Below, one piece after another: positions 11,983-22,976 of a stretch of DNA of 64,000 bases; within the stretch, counting starts at the first letter, position 1; each line of letters starts with the position of its first letter. Position numbers and translations under genes: made by a program. Source of the DNA: Juglans regia (Eukaryota > Streptophyta > Magnoliopsida > Fagales > Juglandaceae); contig NC_049916.1 of assembly GCF_001411555.2 (NCBI RefSeq), positions 28,228,558 to 28,292,557 of the forward strand, read 5' to 3'. Under the pieces are notes generated by a model. That model made no database searches. It saw only the letters and a program-made list of their open reading frames with translations, and had not been told where the DNA came from.

Positions 11983-13034
11983 TGAGAATTGATTTTCCAT
12001 GACAGGTGAAGGTTCGCATATACCAGGAACAATTTGCCATTGCCTAAAGTCCCCTCTAAAACCTCTAGATATGCTGCCACTCTTGTGACATAAACACAGT
12101 AGATCCTCTATGATTAATAAACGTTATTACAAACAAGAAATGAAGCATTATACTTTGATACATCACATACCCATCCCTCCAAGCGAAACCCCTTTAGATG
12201 CTGATGGCTTGCAACTTTCTCGAGAGAAAGGATCAATAGGTGCTTTCTGCAGAGATAATACCAGTCATAGTTCAGGCTTCTGAAGCTAAGTTTCAATGGT
12301 CTAAACTAATGTAAAAACATTTCTTTATTCGTTCATTGGAATTTGAACATTAAGGAGGTCAAATAGATCTAACATGAATGACCTCTCCGTTAAGGAAAAA
12401 TAGAAATTACCCTCCCATGTGAAGCCTCTTCCCTGACATAGGACCACAATCGTATTCGTAGTCGAACCTTGAAATTCAAAATTCGCAATTCAAAAATAGT
12501 GAGTAGGACATAACTGGGAAAGGAAATTGAAAATCTATATAAATATAGGATAAGCTATGCACAAGATTAAATATTGCACACGTCTGTTTCCACAATCAGT
12601 GAACTAATAAGAAAGAGAACAATCTCTTACCATCCTTATTGCGTCAATAAATGTGACACTATTTCATCTCCTCCTCCAGGCTTGTTCCGGAGGGGCAGCA
12701 CTATCGAAATCAAACTACAAAAAACACTCATAGAAAAAGACAAATTAGTCAACATACAATATTAAAACCAGATATCCTAACTACAACAATCAACTTTCAG
12801 TTTTCAAAGTCTGCCTTTTCTTTTTTCATTCTTAAAGTTTCTCTGCAACCAAATAGAGTCCAATGAATATTAGAAATTAATTTTTGAAAAAAAAAAATGC
12901 AAGCGACATAAAAGCTTACCAACTGCAAAGTGTTCCTGCTGATATACTCCTCGGGCGGCCATGAATTCTTTCTACAATGGAACAAATTCCCACTAAATAT
13001 CAGATCTGCCCTCTCTCGACACCATCTTTTGAGA
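11983..13034 (-). pseudogene. Captured 5' part of a GBA2-type glucosylceramidase gene
   Basis: Five exon remnants read on the minus strand: about 12920-13034, 12631-12714, 12411-12467, 12171-12246 and 11983-12081. They encode segments of the N-terminal region of plant non-lysosomal glucosylceramidase: HCRKNSWPPEEYISRNTLQL, FDFDSAAPPEQAWRRR, IRLWSYVREEASHGR, KAPIDPFSRESCKPSAS and SGSISRGFRGDFRQWQIVPG. Introns keep GT-AG borders for the most part. The copy is broken: exon 2 has a TGA directly after the WRRR segment and lacks about ten residues there, the region at the normal start has extra bases with a stop in the ATG frame, and the exon-5 acceptor no longer keeps frame. The rest of the family protein, including the catalytic domain, is absent. 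It lies inside the minus-strand Helitron, so it is most simply a captured gene fragment. Confidence 0.82.
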
Positions 13035-13065
13035 GAAGAATAAGATTCCAATCAAAAGTGCAACA

Positions 13066-13560
13066 ATGAGCGACAAAAAGAAAACATCAATTCAGCTCCA
13101 AAACAATGGTATTCAAATAATTCAATTACAATTCAGAGATTCGAACAAGACTACCCAAAACCCCCTCTGCCCGGTTGCCAAGAAAACAGGGCTAAACAAA
13201 AGAACCCAAAATATCCAATTCTCAAAAGAAAAACCAACTCCCAACTCAATGAAGATTCCTTCTTTAACTTTTAAAGCCCTCCACTTTCCGGGAAACCAAA
13301 AATAGGATAACAAGAATCAGAGAAACCAAAGCGAGAAAAGAGGAAAAAGAGAGACGGACCAGAAAAATCAAGATTTCAGGTTGGGTAAAGAACCCTAGAT
13401 TTCATCTGTCCATAAGCTCGACAGAGGGTCCAGTTCTGCGTGGACGTGGTGTGCGGGTCGTCGTGCGTGACAGAGTTCCTCCACGGCGGAGTCCCTTTGT
13501 TGGCAATCCCTTAAGGATATACCTTGCAGGCCAGCTGCCAGTTCGTGAATGAAGATTTAT
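13066..13560 (-). other. 5'-UTR/leader-like sequence of the captured gene
   Basis: Read on the minus strand this sequence precedes the first GBA2-like exon. It contains pyrimidine-rich leader-like stretches (tctctctttttcctcttttctcgc) and no long coding frame that looks real. It was probably captured with the exons. Confidence 0.4.
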
Positions 13561-13958
13561 ATAATTAATTAAGTAGTGAGCATGATTCCAATGGTTTCTA
13601 ATTATTAAATGCGAACAAAAGATCTGTTGAATCTGGATGGCATCCATTCTGATTACTCAATTCCGAAGCGACAAATTCTCTACGTACGTACAAATTCATG
13701 CACTACTTTTGTTTTGGATTTTTTGGATATATACGTGAATGCATGCACGCACACATATGCGGAAGCAGCTAGCTGTATATTTAAACATCGAATCCTAGAA
13801 TCAAGCACACGCAGATATTGATGTCCTTAATAATGAATTGAAATACATGCATGATGCAGCGGCTGCCAACCAAATGAACGGCGTTAACTTTTAACGGAAA
13901 ACAACATAAACTGTTAAAACAAGAAATTTCCGTTTGATAGGCTCTTTATATATATAGA

Positions 13959-15412
13959 TATATATATATATATATATATTTTAAAAAGATCCAAATATAG
14001 CTTCGGCTTTTGATGTAGGAAAATGATACTACGTCGTTTGAGTTTGCTCCTTCAATTTGACCGTTCATGTATTTTATTTTATTTTTTTATTTTTTTTATT
14101 TAATGATTAAGAAAATGATTATTAGTGTATTAATATTTTTAAAAAATATTTAAAAGAAAAATATATATAATTTATACTAGGGGCATAACCTGTGGTCAAA
14201 TCTGGACAGCATAATAGTACTACCATTCGGTGTAAAATGACAATTGTCAACTCAAGATTAACAAAATAATTTTTAAAAATTATTGAATTAAAAAAATGTT
14301 TAAAAATACAAAATTGTGAAACGTAACTCCTAATTGAGGATCCTAATTTTTCAAAATATGTATATTTTGCTGCATGAACACCTTTATCGAATGTTTCTCA
14401 ATTATTTTATCTTCCGTGATATCGTGACGTGTCTTGTTTTATGCTTGTGACTCACACTCCTCTAATAATAATTGAATTATTTTATTTTTAATTCAGTGTA
14501 TAAAGTGCACATTTTATCTTATTTAATTGGTAAGATTTGATTTATAAAATTAAAAATTGAGAATTTAATTTTTAAATTGAATTAGAGAATATAAACACTT
14601 TATTAAGCCTGCTTACGCACCGATTAGATAATAGTATTAGTTATATTTAATTTATTATTTATTATATCATTGTATTAATTATGCCCCTTCTGTAATCTGG
14701 AGGCATGATATCACCTTCTTTCTTTGATCTTGTTGCGGTTGGCCATCGGTGGGATGGTGTCGCATGCATGCCTTGCTATCTAGGCCCTTCGCAAGCGATG
14801 TCGGTTTTTGGGTGGGCTTGACTCCAAATTCCAATGGGCTTTTTGCAACCTATTTACCCGACAAACGGGCTCAAAGATAGATAATTAGATTTTCATTTAG
14901 GCAAGAAAGATCGATCACCCACAATGCATGCATGAATAAGCGGATTAATATTCATAAAAATATTATGTGTAGTCATTTTTATATTTTTTTTTTGTATTTT
15001 ATTAATATTATTGATTGTGTTATTTTTTTAATATAAAATAATTATTTTAATTAATCAAAGTACATAAAAAAATACGTAAAAGTCATTAATTCAATCTCCC
15101 AACATTGTGAATGAGGGAATTGAGGTGTTGATTAAAAAAAAAAAAAAAAAGAGTACATGCAATGGTCATTGCTAAATCAACTGAGCAATGATTTATACAT
15201 ATTCTAAATGAACAAGAATATTAAAAAAAAAAAACAGAAATTTCAGTGGCCATAAATGAGCTAATTTGCACGTAGAATGAATACCCAGTCCCAGAGATCA
15301 AAACAGACGTTCTTATAGATCTTAAAGAAGATTAATTAAAAAAGAAGAAGAAGACGATAAAAGGAAAAGGAATGATATCAATTATACAAGTTGGGAGACG
15401 AACAGAGTGTGT
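13959..15412. other. Intergenic spacer, no gene seen
   Basis: AT-rich sequence with a TA run at 13959-13980. There are AT-rich blocks near 14070-14170 and 14950-15080 resembling the interiors of small MITEs elsewhere in the window, and poly-A runs. A short GC-richer patch at 14700-14880 has no recognisable protein. The last part before 15413 is the 3' flank of the minus-strand WEB-family gene. Confidence 0.6.
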
Positions 15413-16051
15413 TTACGTACGCAGAGCAGTAGATGAACGTTTTTTCCTGGAAAATAAATCTCCCAACAGAGGAATAATAGGCTTCTTCTTCATCCTCTTC
15501 TTCTCTATTCCAGAATATCCTTCCTTACCAAAGCTTAATATTTGAGCCAGAGTGGGTGAGTCCTCCATACTAGACATTAACTCCCTCTTCCTATCTTCCT
15601 CTCTTATCCTACTACTTGCTCTCTCCACACTCATCATCTCTCTCGCAGCCACTGCCTTTGCTGCCGCAGCGGCTTCGGCCTCGGCCAACTTTGACATGTT
15701 CTTGTGAAGCTCGGCGTTCAGAGAAGCCAATGCGACCTCAGTTTCGGACTCTCTCTCCTTCAACAACTTCAGCTCCACCTTCGTTTCCTTGAGCTCGGCC
15801 TCCAGCTTCTTCAGGGTATCTAAAATAGAGCGGTGATCATTAAGATCTTCAAGTTTAGACTCTGTAGGAATTGGTGAGAAGTTCCACGAAGTTTCTTGCT
15901 TGGGGATGTTCACGCAAGGCTTTGGAGAGAAAAATTCTCCCAGAAGAAGCCGCTCGTCGTAGATGGCCACGGCTTCTTTGACGGAGCGGAAGGGACGGGA
16001 CGCGTCAACCTTAGAACTACAATCGATATTGGTCGAATGATGAGATTCCAT
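15413..16051 (-). CDS. Short WEB-family (DUF827) coiled-coil protein
   Basis: This is an intact ORF of 212 residues without introns, ATG at 16051 and TAA at 15413. The N-terminal RPFRSVKEAVAIYDERLL (residues about 20-37) is the family signature. It is followed by a heptad-rich coiled coil from about residue 70 to 165, with KKLEAELKETKVELKLLKE and an Ala-rich run, and a basic C-terminus ending in SRKKRSS. The length matches the short WEB members of Arabidopsis such as At1g75720, At2g17940 and At3g51220. Larger relatives (WEB1, PMI2) act in chloroplast photorelocation movement. The role of the short members is not established, so no specific function is assigned. The ATG choice is natural because the signature begins 20 residues later. 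The neighbours are TEs and give no functional context. Confidence 0.87.
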   Translation of the reverse strand: MESHHSTNIDCSSKVDASRPFRSVKEAVAIYDERLLLGEFFSPKPCVNIPKQETSWNFSPIPTESKLEDLNDHRSILDTLKKLEAELKETKVELKLLKERESETEVALASLNAELHKNMSKLAEAEAAAAAKAVAAREMMSVERASSRIREEDRKRELMSSMEDSPTLAQILSFGKEGYSGIEKKRMKKKPIIPLLGDLFSRKKRSSTALRT

Positions 16052-16313
16052 GGTGGTACTGGTAGTGCTTCACCTTGGGTTGGGAATAAGAATGGTATAC
16101 ATGAAAAAGGAGAATGGATATTTGATGATTGGTTAGGTTAGGGTTTTCTTTGCTTATACTTCAAAAGAAGAGGAGTAAAAAGTGAAATGGCAGGGAGACT
16201 GTTGTTTCAAGGTTAAGACAAGACCAGAGTGTCCCTCCCTGTCCCTGATCAGGAATGAGGATGACCGGTTAACCACACGTACGGCTTAGAGCAATATCAA
16301 ATTAAGGTTAAGG
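16052..16313. other. Upstream region of the WEB-family gene
   Basis: This is the presumed promoter and 5'-UTR of the minus-strand WEB-family gene. No motif stands out strongly enough to name. An overlapping plus-strand ORF ending at 16141 is only the antisense shadow of the gene. Confidence 0.4.
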
Positions 16314-16549
16314 AGTGATTTATATTTAGAGGTGAATTAAGATGAATTGAGATAATTTATAAATAATAGAATAAAAATTAAATTATTTATTATATTTTGT
16401 GTGAGAATTTAATAAATTTGTTTTGAGATTTGAAAAAGTTGAATTATTTTTTATATTTTGTGTAAGAATTTAAGAAAATTGTAATGAATAGACGAGATGA
16501 GATGAGTTGAGATGGGTTAAGATGGATTTTGAATGCAAACGAGGCCTAA
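16314..16549. mobile_element. MITE-like element of the gagatgag family
   Basis: It contains two internal copies of ttgaaaaagttgaatt/attatattttgt-like sequence, then gagatgagatgagttgagatg and a terminal gcaaacgaggcc. The same parts occur at 9230-9428 and 60731-60900. It is non-coding and the exact borders are uncertain. Confidence 0.5.
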
Positions 16550-16708
16550 AAGTTTAAAAATAATTTTGGAGATTATTATTTTTATTATTTTCAAAAAATG
16601 TAATTTTTCATCTTAATTTTATTAATTTTTTTAAAAAAATTATTCTCATAAACCATTATTAACTATTTTACATCTTATAAAAAACACTTATACAAAAAAA
16701 ACTATAGA

Positions 16709-17334
16709 TGTGAGGGGATAAACCTATTGGCCTTGGGCCCAGTAGGGGACAAAGGGGGCAGAGAGGCATGCAGAGAGTAAAGGCTAGGGGACAACAAGGA
16801 AGTGGGGCTGTCAGGAAGTAATGTGCAGTCAATAGGTGTGGCCTTACCTGCAGGGGTAACACGTGGGAAAAGGAAATGAGGATAAATAGAGGCTCCCTCT
16901 TCTTCTTCAGGGTTGGCTTCTTCTTCTTCTTCTTCAGTGCTTCTTCTTCCTCTTCGACTTCTCCTCCAACCAGAAAAAGCTCCAACGAATGCCTTTCTCT
17001 AGTGAATTTATTTACGGCATCACCATTATATAGTGAGATATGAGAAACCATGAGAGACTGTAAACAAGAATATTCTAGTGGATTTCTCATTCCCAAACGC
17101 CCGTGGACGTAAGCATTATGTCAAATCACGTACATCCATGTGTTCATCTATTTTATTTCTCTGCATTAGTATTTTCCATTCACCGCCATGGACGTACACA
17201 CAACCACCGTACAGTAGCACCGGAATACTGACATGGGCCCAAAACAACACCGAACGAGGCCCAAGTCGCCCAGTGGGCCGGGAATGACTCTTTCTCTCAT
17301 TCCGGCCTGTTGAGCGATTTTTACCGTATTAACA
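16709..17334 (+). repeat. 5' LTR
   Basis: This 626-base LTR starts TG and ends CA. It holds a TATA-like ataaata at about 16882 in the shared context ggataaatagagg, a plausible transcription start signal also present in the other LTR, and a run of ttcttcttc downstream. Confidence 0.88.
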
Positions 17335-17352
17335 GTGGCGCCGTCTGTGGGA
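17335..17352 (+). other. Primer-binding site of the LTR element
   Basis: The sequence gtggcgccgtctgtggg lies immediately inside the left LTR. Its TGGCGCC complements a tRNA 3' CCA end. I cannot name the tRNA with certainty. Confidence 0.6.
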
Positions 17353-19215
17353 TATGATTTTCTCTCCTCGTCGGAGGTGGAAAAAGGATGAGTTTTCTGC
17401 ACACTGAATAAATCACCGGACTGATAGATGACACCCTCCCAGATAAGTATTCTCGATTTCTTTAACGTTTACATTTATAAAAATAGGAGGATCGTGGACG
17501 AGAAATGATTAAATATCTCTCGTCCAGGCGAGAGAATCAATCAACTTCTCGCCCTTGCACTCGAATCGCTCTATCACAAAAAATATATGTATATACATTG
17601 CTTGGACACTTGCACTTCTGGGTCATTAATGGCCAAATATTGTGCATCTAAAAGTACACAGTAGCCACGAGCCAGGGCACAGTACCCTGGTGGGCACAGT
17701 GCCGCCCACGTAGAAACAGTGCCATGCATGGCAACCCATGGGCAGCCATGCCCATGTTGTGGCACTCTGGGCTGCCGTGAAGGCCGCCAACATTCTCTGT
17801 TGTGACCACGGGGGTCACCATAGTTGCTGGCCGTGCACGGCGGGGCAACGTGTAAACGTTGCCCAACGCCCTCGAAAGGCTCACGACTGACCACTGTGAG
17901 CTCGTCTGACTCTTCGGCGGCCACCACTTGGGCCTCCAGGAGTTTCTGTCCTAGGTAGCATGATCCCCCTCCAACAAGGTCGCTCCCGATGGTTCATCCC
18001 CTCACCATGGTGCACATACGCACGGAGAGGCCACGACCTCGCTGTGTCTGGGCCAGGGGCGATGCTGGCGGTGTCCATACGAACCACCGTCGTCTTCTGT
18101 CCCCTTGAGACGATCCATGGCCGCCTACCCGTGGGGGAGGCATTGCAGAGCCACTGGCAGAATCACCACGACTGGGGCACACCCCCACGGTCCTCCTCTA
18201 CCTCCTTGGCTAGGTAAACATCTCCACGGTCCCTTTCCACCATTTGGACCGGCAGATGCACCACGACACGAGATCTTCCACAGCTCCCCCACCTCTCTCC
18301 TTCGGCTCGGGCACTAACCCCACGGGGTCCTTCGTAGCTCCTCCACCCCTCAGTTCGGCAGCCATCCAGCGCGGGCCCCTCGCCAGTTCACGATCCACAG
18401 CAGCCCTTTGGCTCAGCAAACACCCCACATCCTCCACCTCATTTGCTTGAGAACACGGCTTGGGGTTTGGGAGTACCACACGACATCTCCTCAGCCGGAC
18501 CTAGCCACTCAACTCGCCACTATTGCTTGGCCACTGCACGGATACCCAGCCTGGATGCAAAGCTCGGACACCGTCACAGCTCGAGACCACCAACTGGGAC
18601 AACCACTTGGGAAACAGCTGCATGCGCGGCTCAGAAGAAACAGCTCGGGAAGCAACCGTATGCACGGCTCAGGAAACTGACACCATGCACGACTCTTAAA
18701 TCACCACTCGTGCACGGAAGATGAGCTAAAAAACAACTTTAGCTCGGCGGTCCATCCGCACGGAAGCGAGTTCGCTCGGGAGCTCCTCAACTAGGTAGTC
18801 CACTTGCACTGGAGCAACTCGGCTCGGGAAGCACTTGCAACTCATCTGCACAGGAAGGCCTCTCTCGCTTGGGAGTCATCTGTACGAGACAACACCCACA
18901 CGACAGCCCGCTGGCTTGGAACAGTACTAGCTCGATACCTCACTTGCTCGGATGACACCTCCTCAGCTCGGGAAGTCACCTCAACTCGGGAATTCCCTAC
19001 ATGGGAAACATAGCTCAGACTCGCTTCATCCGCTCGGCAGCCCACCAGGTCGGGAACCACCTGCTCGAAGCTCACTCGTGCAGGAATTACAACCAATAGC
19101 AGACAATTTTTTTGGTCAAGCAAAAAAGATCAACTACAGTGGCAAAAACTTTTCGGTATTGTGTCCCAAATTTTGTGTGAACTTATTTTTACTAATTACT
19201 TCCTGTAGCATGGAA
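17353..19215 (+). other. Non-coding interior of the LARD element
   Basis: A GC-rich stretch (17650-19090) with many short open frames on both strands, none resembling gag or pol. Local repetition of agctcggg/gctcgg and cacacgg-like words is evident in 18500-19090. I see no recognisable protein. Confidence 0.6.
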
Positions 19216-20030
19216 CGCAGATCAATAAGACGAGTCCCTCGACTCGCTACGGGGTAAGGTCCCAAGTCCCTAGACTTGGGACCTTACCCAAGAATACGGG
19301 TCTCTTGACTCGATAAAAGCTGAGTCCTTACACTCGCAAGAATACGGGTCCCTTGACTTGATAAAAGTCGAGTACACTCGCAAGAAGACGAGTCCATTGA
19401 CTCTATAAGTCGAGTCTTTACATTCGCAAGAAGACGAGTCTTTTGACTCTCTGCGGGGTAAGATCCCAAGTCCCCGGATTTGGGACCGACCCCATTTCCA
19501 ACAAAGCCGAGTCCTTACACTCGCAAGAATATGGGTCCCTTGACTCGATAAAAGTCGAGTACACTCGCAAGAAGACGAGTCCATTGACTCGATAAGCCGA
19601 GTCCTTACATTCGCAAGAAGACGAGTCTTTTGACTCTCTGCAGGGTAAGGTCCCAAGTCTCCGGACTTGGGACCGACCCCATTTCCAACAAAACCGAGTC
19701 CTTACACTCGCAAGAAGACGAGTCTCTTGACTCGATAAAAGCCGAGTCTTTACACTCGCAAGAAGACGGGTCCCTTGACTCGATAAAAGTCGAGTACATT
19801 CGCAAGAAGACGAGTCCCTTGACTCGATAAGCCGAGTCCTTACACTCGCAAGAAGACGAGTCCTTTGGCTCGCTGCAGGGTAAGGTCCCAAGTCCCCGGA
19901 CTTGGGACCGACCCCCCTTCCAACAAAGCTGAGTCCTTACACTCGCAAGAAGACGGGTCCCTTGACTCGATAAGCCGAGTCCTTACACTCGCAAGAAGAC
20001 GGGTCCCTTGACTCAAGCCACAACCACCAT
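19216..20030. repeat. Array of palindromic cgagtc/gactcg repeats with longer dyads
   Basis: The basic unit is about 40-50 bases: gagtccttacactcgcaaga, then agacgagtc, then ccttgactcgataa. It is repeated many times with small differences. Four copies of a longer dyad, ggtcccaagtc with its partner gacttgggacc, occur at about 19257, 19460, 19650 and 19886. The units contain complementary gactcg/cgagtc pairs, so an RNA from either strand could fold into serial hairpins. ORFs here are by-products of the repeats. Confidence 0.8.
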
Positions 20031-20563
20031 GCGCATGTAACCTTTGGGAACGAGCCGACTGGCTCGACAACCGCCTAACGTGGACCCAGGAGGTCAACGA
20101 GCCTTCTGACCACTTAGTGTGGGTTAACTCACACAAACTCCAGTGCCAACAACAAGATAAATACCTCAAACGAACATACACTATATGAATAACGACAAAC
20201 ATTCGAGCTCCGAGCTCCGAGCCCGCACCATAAGCGGTCGAGCCCATCTCCTGCAATAGCTGAGCTCCGCGCTCGCACTAGATGCAGTCGAGCCAACCTC
20301 CCGCCACAACCGAGCTTTGCACTCACACCATATGTGATCCGATTGAGACCATCTCGCATTCTACGCAATCGAGCTCCTCCTTGCCTAACCCTAAGTCCAA
20401 AAGTGTTCATTGCTCGCACTAGAAGGACAAAGGAAATGAGGATTGGCCTCCAGAACTCATTTTCCAAAAGTACTAGGATAGAATAATTCGGTTGCATTTT
20501 TACCTTTGGAGATTCTCAAGATTTTCTTATAGAAACAAATCGCCCTTAAGACTCGCGGGGTAC

Positions 20564-21190
20564 TGTGAGGGGATAAAGCTATTGGCCTTGGGCCCAATAG
20601 GGGGACAATGGGAGAGGCATGCAGAGAGTAAAGGCTAGGGGACAACAGGGACGTGGGGTTGTCAGGAAGTAATGCGCAGTCACTAGGCGTGGCCTTACCT
20701 GCAAGGAGAGCACGCGCAAAAAGGAAATCAGGATAAATAGAGGTTCCCTCTTCTTCTTCTTCCAGTTTGGCTTATTTTTCTTCTTCAGTGTTTCTTCTTC
20801 CTCTTCGACTTCTCCTCCAACTAGAGAGCAAAAAACTCCAACGAATGCCTTTCTCTAGTGAATTTATTTACGGCATCACCATTGTATATTGAGATATGAG
20901 AGACCATGAGAAACTGTAAACAATAATATTATAATGGATTTCTTCTTCTCAAACGCCCGTGGACATATGCATTATGCCGAACCACGTACATCCATGTGTT
21001 TATATATTTTATTTTTCTACATTTGTGTTTTTCATTCACCGCCATAGACGTACACACAACTGCCGTATAGCCACACCGGAATGCTGCCAGGGGCCCCAAA
21101 CAACATTGAACGAGGCCCAAGTCGTCCAGTGGGCCGAGAATGACTATTTCTCCCATTCCGTCCTGTTGAGCGATTTTTACCGTATCAACA
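20564..21190 (+). repeat. 3' LTR
   Basis: This 627-base LTR is a near copy of 16709-17334, with scattered substitutions and small indels. It is followed by the ATAGA target duplication at 21191-21195. Confidence 0.88.
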
Positions 21191-21195
21191 ATAGA

Positions 21196-21646
21196 TATAA
21201 ATTATGAAAATAAATAGTGACTGATGTATAAAATTTCTTATTTGTAAAATATTATAGATAGATTGCTTTATTTTCCCCTTTAATTATCTTTTCAATCCTC
21301 TTTTATTCATACAATGGGGGAATAAGCTAAGCTTACTGTCGTTCATTTATTTAATTTTTACGATGTAGAATCAGGTTTTTTAAAATGATTTTATTGATTT
21401 ATTTATCAGTATTTATTAATGTAAGGAAATTTTGTAATTCGGAAGAATGTAATCATAATATTAACTGTGTCTAATGTTGAGTTATCTATTATTCACTGAT
21501 AGTTCATAGTTCACGGCTCTCTAATTTCCGTTTTTTCTTTTTTTTTTTTTGAGATTACCGGATTCGAATTTCCTTGGCTATGTTATAGGTATTGAATTTC
21601 CCAAGTGGTCCAAGTCGATCAGCTCCCGGTCGGAAACCAAAGCGAA
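21196..21646 (+). promoter_or_regulatory. Upstream region of the DExH7-like gene
   Basis: This is the only host sequence between the LTR element and the start codon at 21647. It is AT-rich up to about 21520, then has a pyrimidine tract (tttttctttttttttttt) typical of plant leaders. No TATA box can be assigned with confidence. The nearby 3' LTR could influence transcription. Confidence 0.4.
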
Positions 21647-22666
21647 ATGGCTCCCAAGAAGAAACACAACAGTAGCAACAGGGCTCATTCAAAATCTTCG
21701 TCCAGAGCCACACCACAAGCTTCGTCTTCGTCTTCGTCTTCGTCCTCGTCCGGTCCCAGGCTCCAAATTTCGGCCGAGAACGAGAACCGGCTCCGCCGCC
21801 TTTTGCTCAACAACAACTCTGCCCGGTCCGCGGCTCCGGTCGATGATACTCTCTCCAAGGCCCAGAAGGCCAAGAAGCTTAAGACCGTTTACGAGAAGCT
21901 CTCCTGCGAAGGATTTACCAATGATCAAGTCGAACTCGCTCTCTCCGCTCTCAAGGTAGCATTGTTACATATTCATTTCTCTATGTTTGGCTACCGAGAA
22001 AATTATGAACAAAACAAAAGAAGAGAAAATAAAATTTACGTTTTGATACGATCCGGCATGGATTGTTAAAACCGCAGGTTGGTTCTTATACCTTCTTAAG
22101 ATTGTCCTTGTATCCACGCTTTTATTAGCTTGTGCGTAGTTAGTATTAAGTCTCGTGTTTCATTGTATTGGGTAGGAGGGTGCTACATTTGAGGCTGCCC
22201 TTGATTGGTTATGCTTGAATTTGCCGGGTAATGAGCTTCCATTGAAGTTCGCTAGCGGGAACTCTCTACATACAAGTGGAGGTATATTTGGATTCGTTAT
22301 GATCTTATTGTTTTTCTTAAGTGTAGATGGTGCTTGCTATTTACTTTTTGCAGTAACTGAATGAAACTGCGCTGGATTTTTGTATACTGATATCACCAAA
22401 CTTCAATGCCAGGTTCTGTTGGTGTCATATTGAATTCACGGGAAGGTTGGACGCCTTCGGTGGACCCATCTACTGAGTTTAAGGAGGAACCTCCAGAAAT
22501 TTCTATTAAGATCAAGGGCCGGTGGGATGATGATACTCTAGATTCACGTCAACCTTCTCAAGCTAATTGGATCAGGCAATATGTGGAGCAACAGCAAGAG
22601 GTACGGAGACATATTGCATTAGCATATTTACTACCCCAAGCATATATATCTCCTAATAAGATGCTC

Positions 22667-22717
<51 letters not shown>

Positions 22718-22942
22718 TCAGTTTTATTTATTGCTAAATATATGTTGATTAAATACAATTGATATTTGGTTTTTTTTACCGATCAAAAAATTGATATTTG
22801 CTTTCCCTAGATACACGAGGAACTATTGGAATTAGATATATCAGAAATCATAAGTTGCATTTCATCTTGAATTGAATAATAAGTTGAAAATTTGAGCACT
22901 TTCTATCAACTGGCTGCATTTCTAAAGAATAAGTATTATAAC

Positions 22943-22976
<34 letters not shown>

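Larger units (their letters stand above)
10583..13958 (-). mobile_element. Non-autonomous Helitron carrying a GBA2 gene fragment
   Basis: On the minus strand it starts with TC after A at 13958 (TCTATATATATAAAGAGC). It ends at 10583 with the hairpin ACGTGC-ATT-GCACGT, about ten bases, then CTAG followed by T. This 3' end is nearly the same as that of the Helitron at 1-7160 (gcaaacgtgc ... ttcacc ... ctag), so that element or a relative could have supplied the transposase. The 3.4-kb interior encodes no transposase. It contains a broken but recognisable set of exons from a glucosylceramidase gene in the same orientation, with 5'-UTR-like sequence before it. The 3' border is firm. The 5' border rests on the TC/AT rule and similarity to known plant Helitron starts. 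Confidence 0.78.
16709..21190 (+). mobile_element. LTR retrotransposon without gag-pol (LARD type)
   Basis: Two similar LTRs (16709-17334 and 20564-21190) begin TGTGAGGGGATAA and end TATTAACA or TATCAACA. They flank an internal region of 3.2 kb. A perfect 5-bp target duplication ATAGA sits at 16704-16708 and 21191-21195. Directly after the left LTR is tggcgccgtctgtggg, a tRNA primer-binding-like site whose TGGCGCC pairs with a tRNA 3' end. No gag, protease, reverse transcriptase or integrase can be recognised in any frame, so the element must depend on proteins supplied in trans. The interior is GC-richer than its surroundings and includes a repeat array at 19220-20030. LTR differences and small indels mark it as not brand new. 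The strand follows from the primer site. Confidence 0.9.

Noticed and set aside
12797..13051. A minus-strand ORF of 84 codons read as a small protein
   Set aside because: Its first part is the GBA2-like exon 1 and the rest is intron read-through after the splice donor at 12919. It also begins with a TTG, not ATG.
13066..13313. Opposed ORFs on both strands near 13100-13300
   Set aside because: They lie in the leader-like part of the captured gene. Composition is simple and there is no conserved motif.
17574..20256. Many ORFs of 60-157 codons in the LTR element interior
   Set aside because: They overlap on both strands in GC-rich or repeat-array sequence. The proteins are repeats of CECKDSA/ESRD-type words and none matches gag or pol.
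21685..21928. Antisense ORFs rich in Asp/Glu or Arg opposite helicase exon 1
   Set aside because: They mirror the Ser-rich tcgtcttcgtcttcg stretch of the real exon.
22406..22762. ORF with SLSLSLSL tail
   Set aside because: The first part is helicase exon 3 and the tail is the (CT)n microsatellite of the intron.
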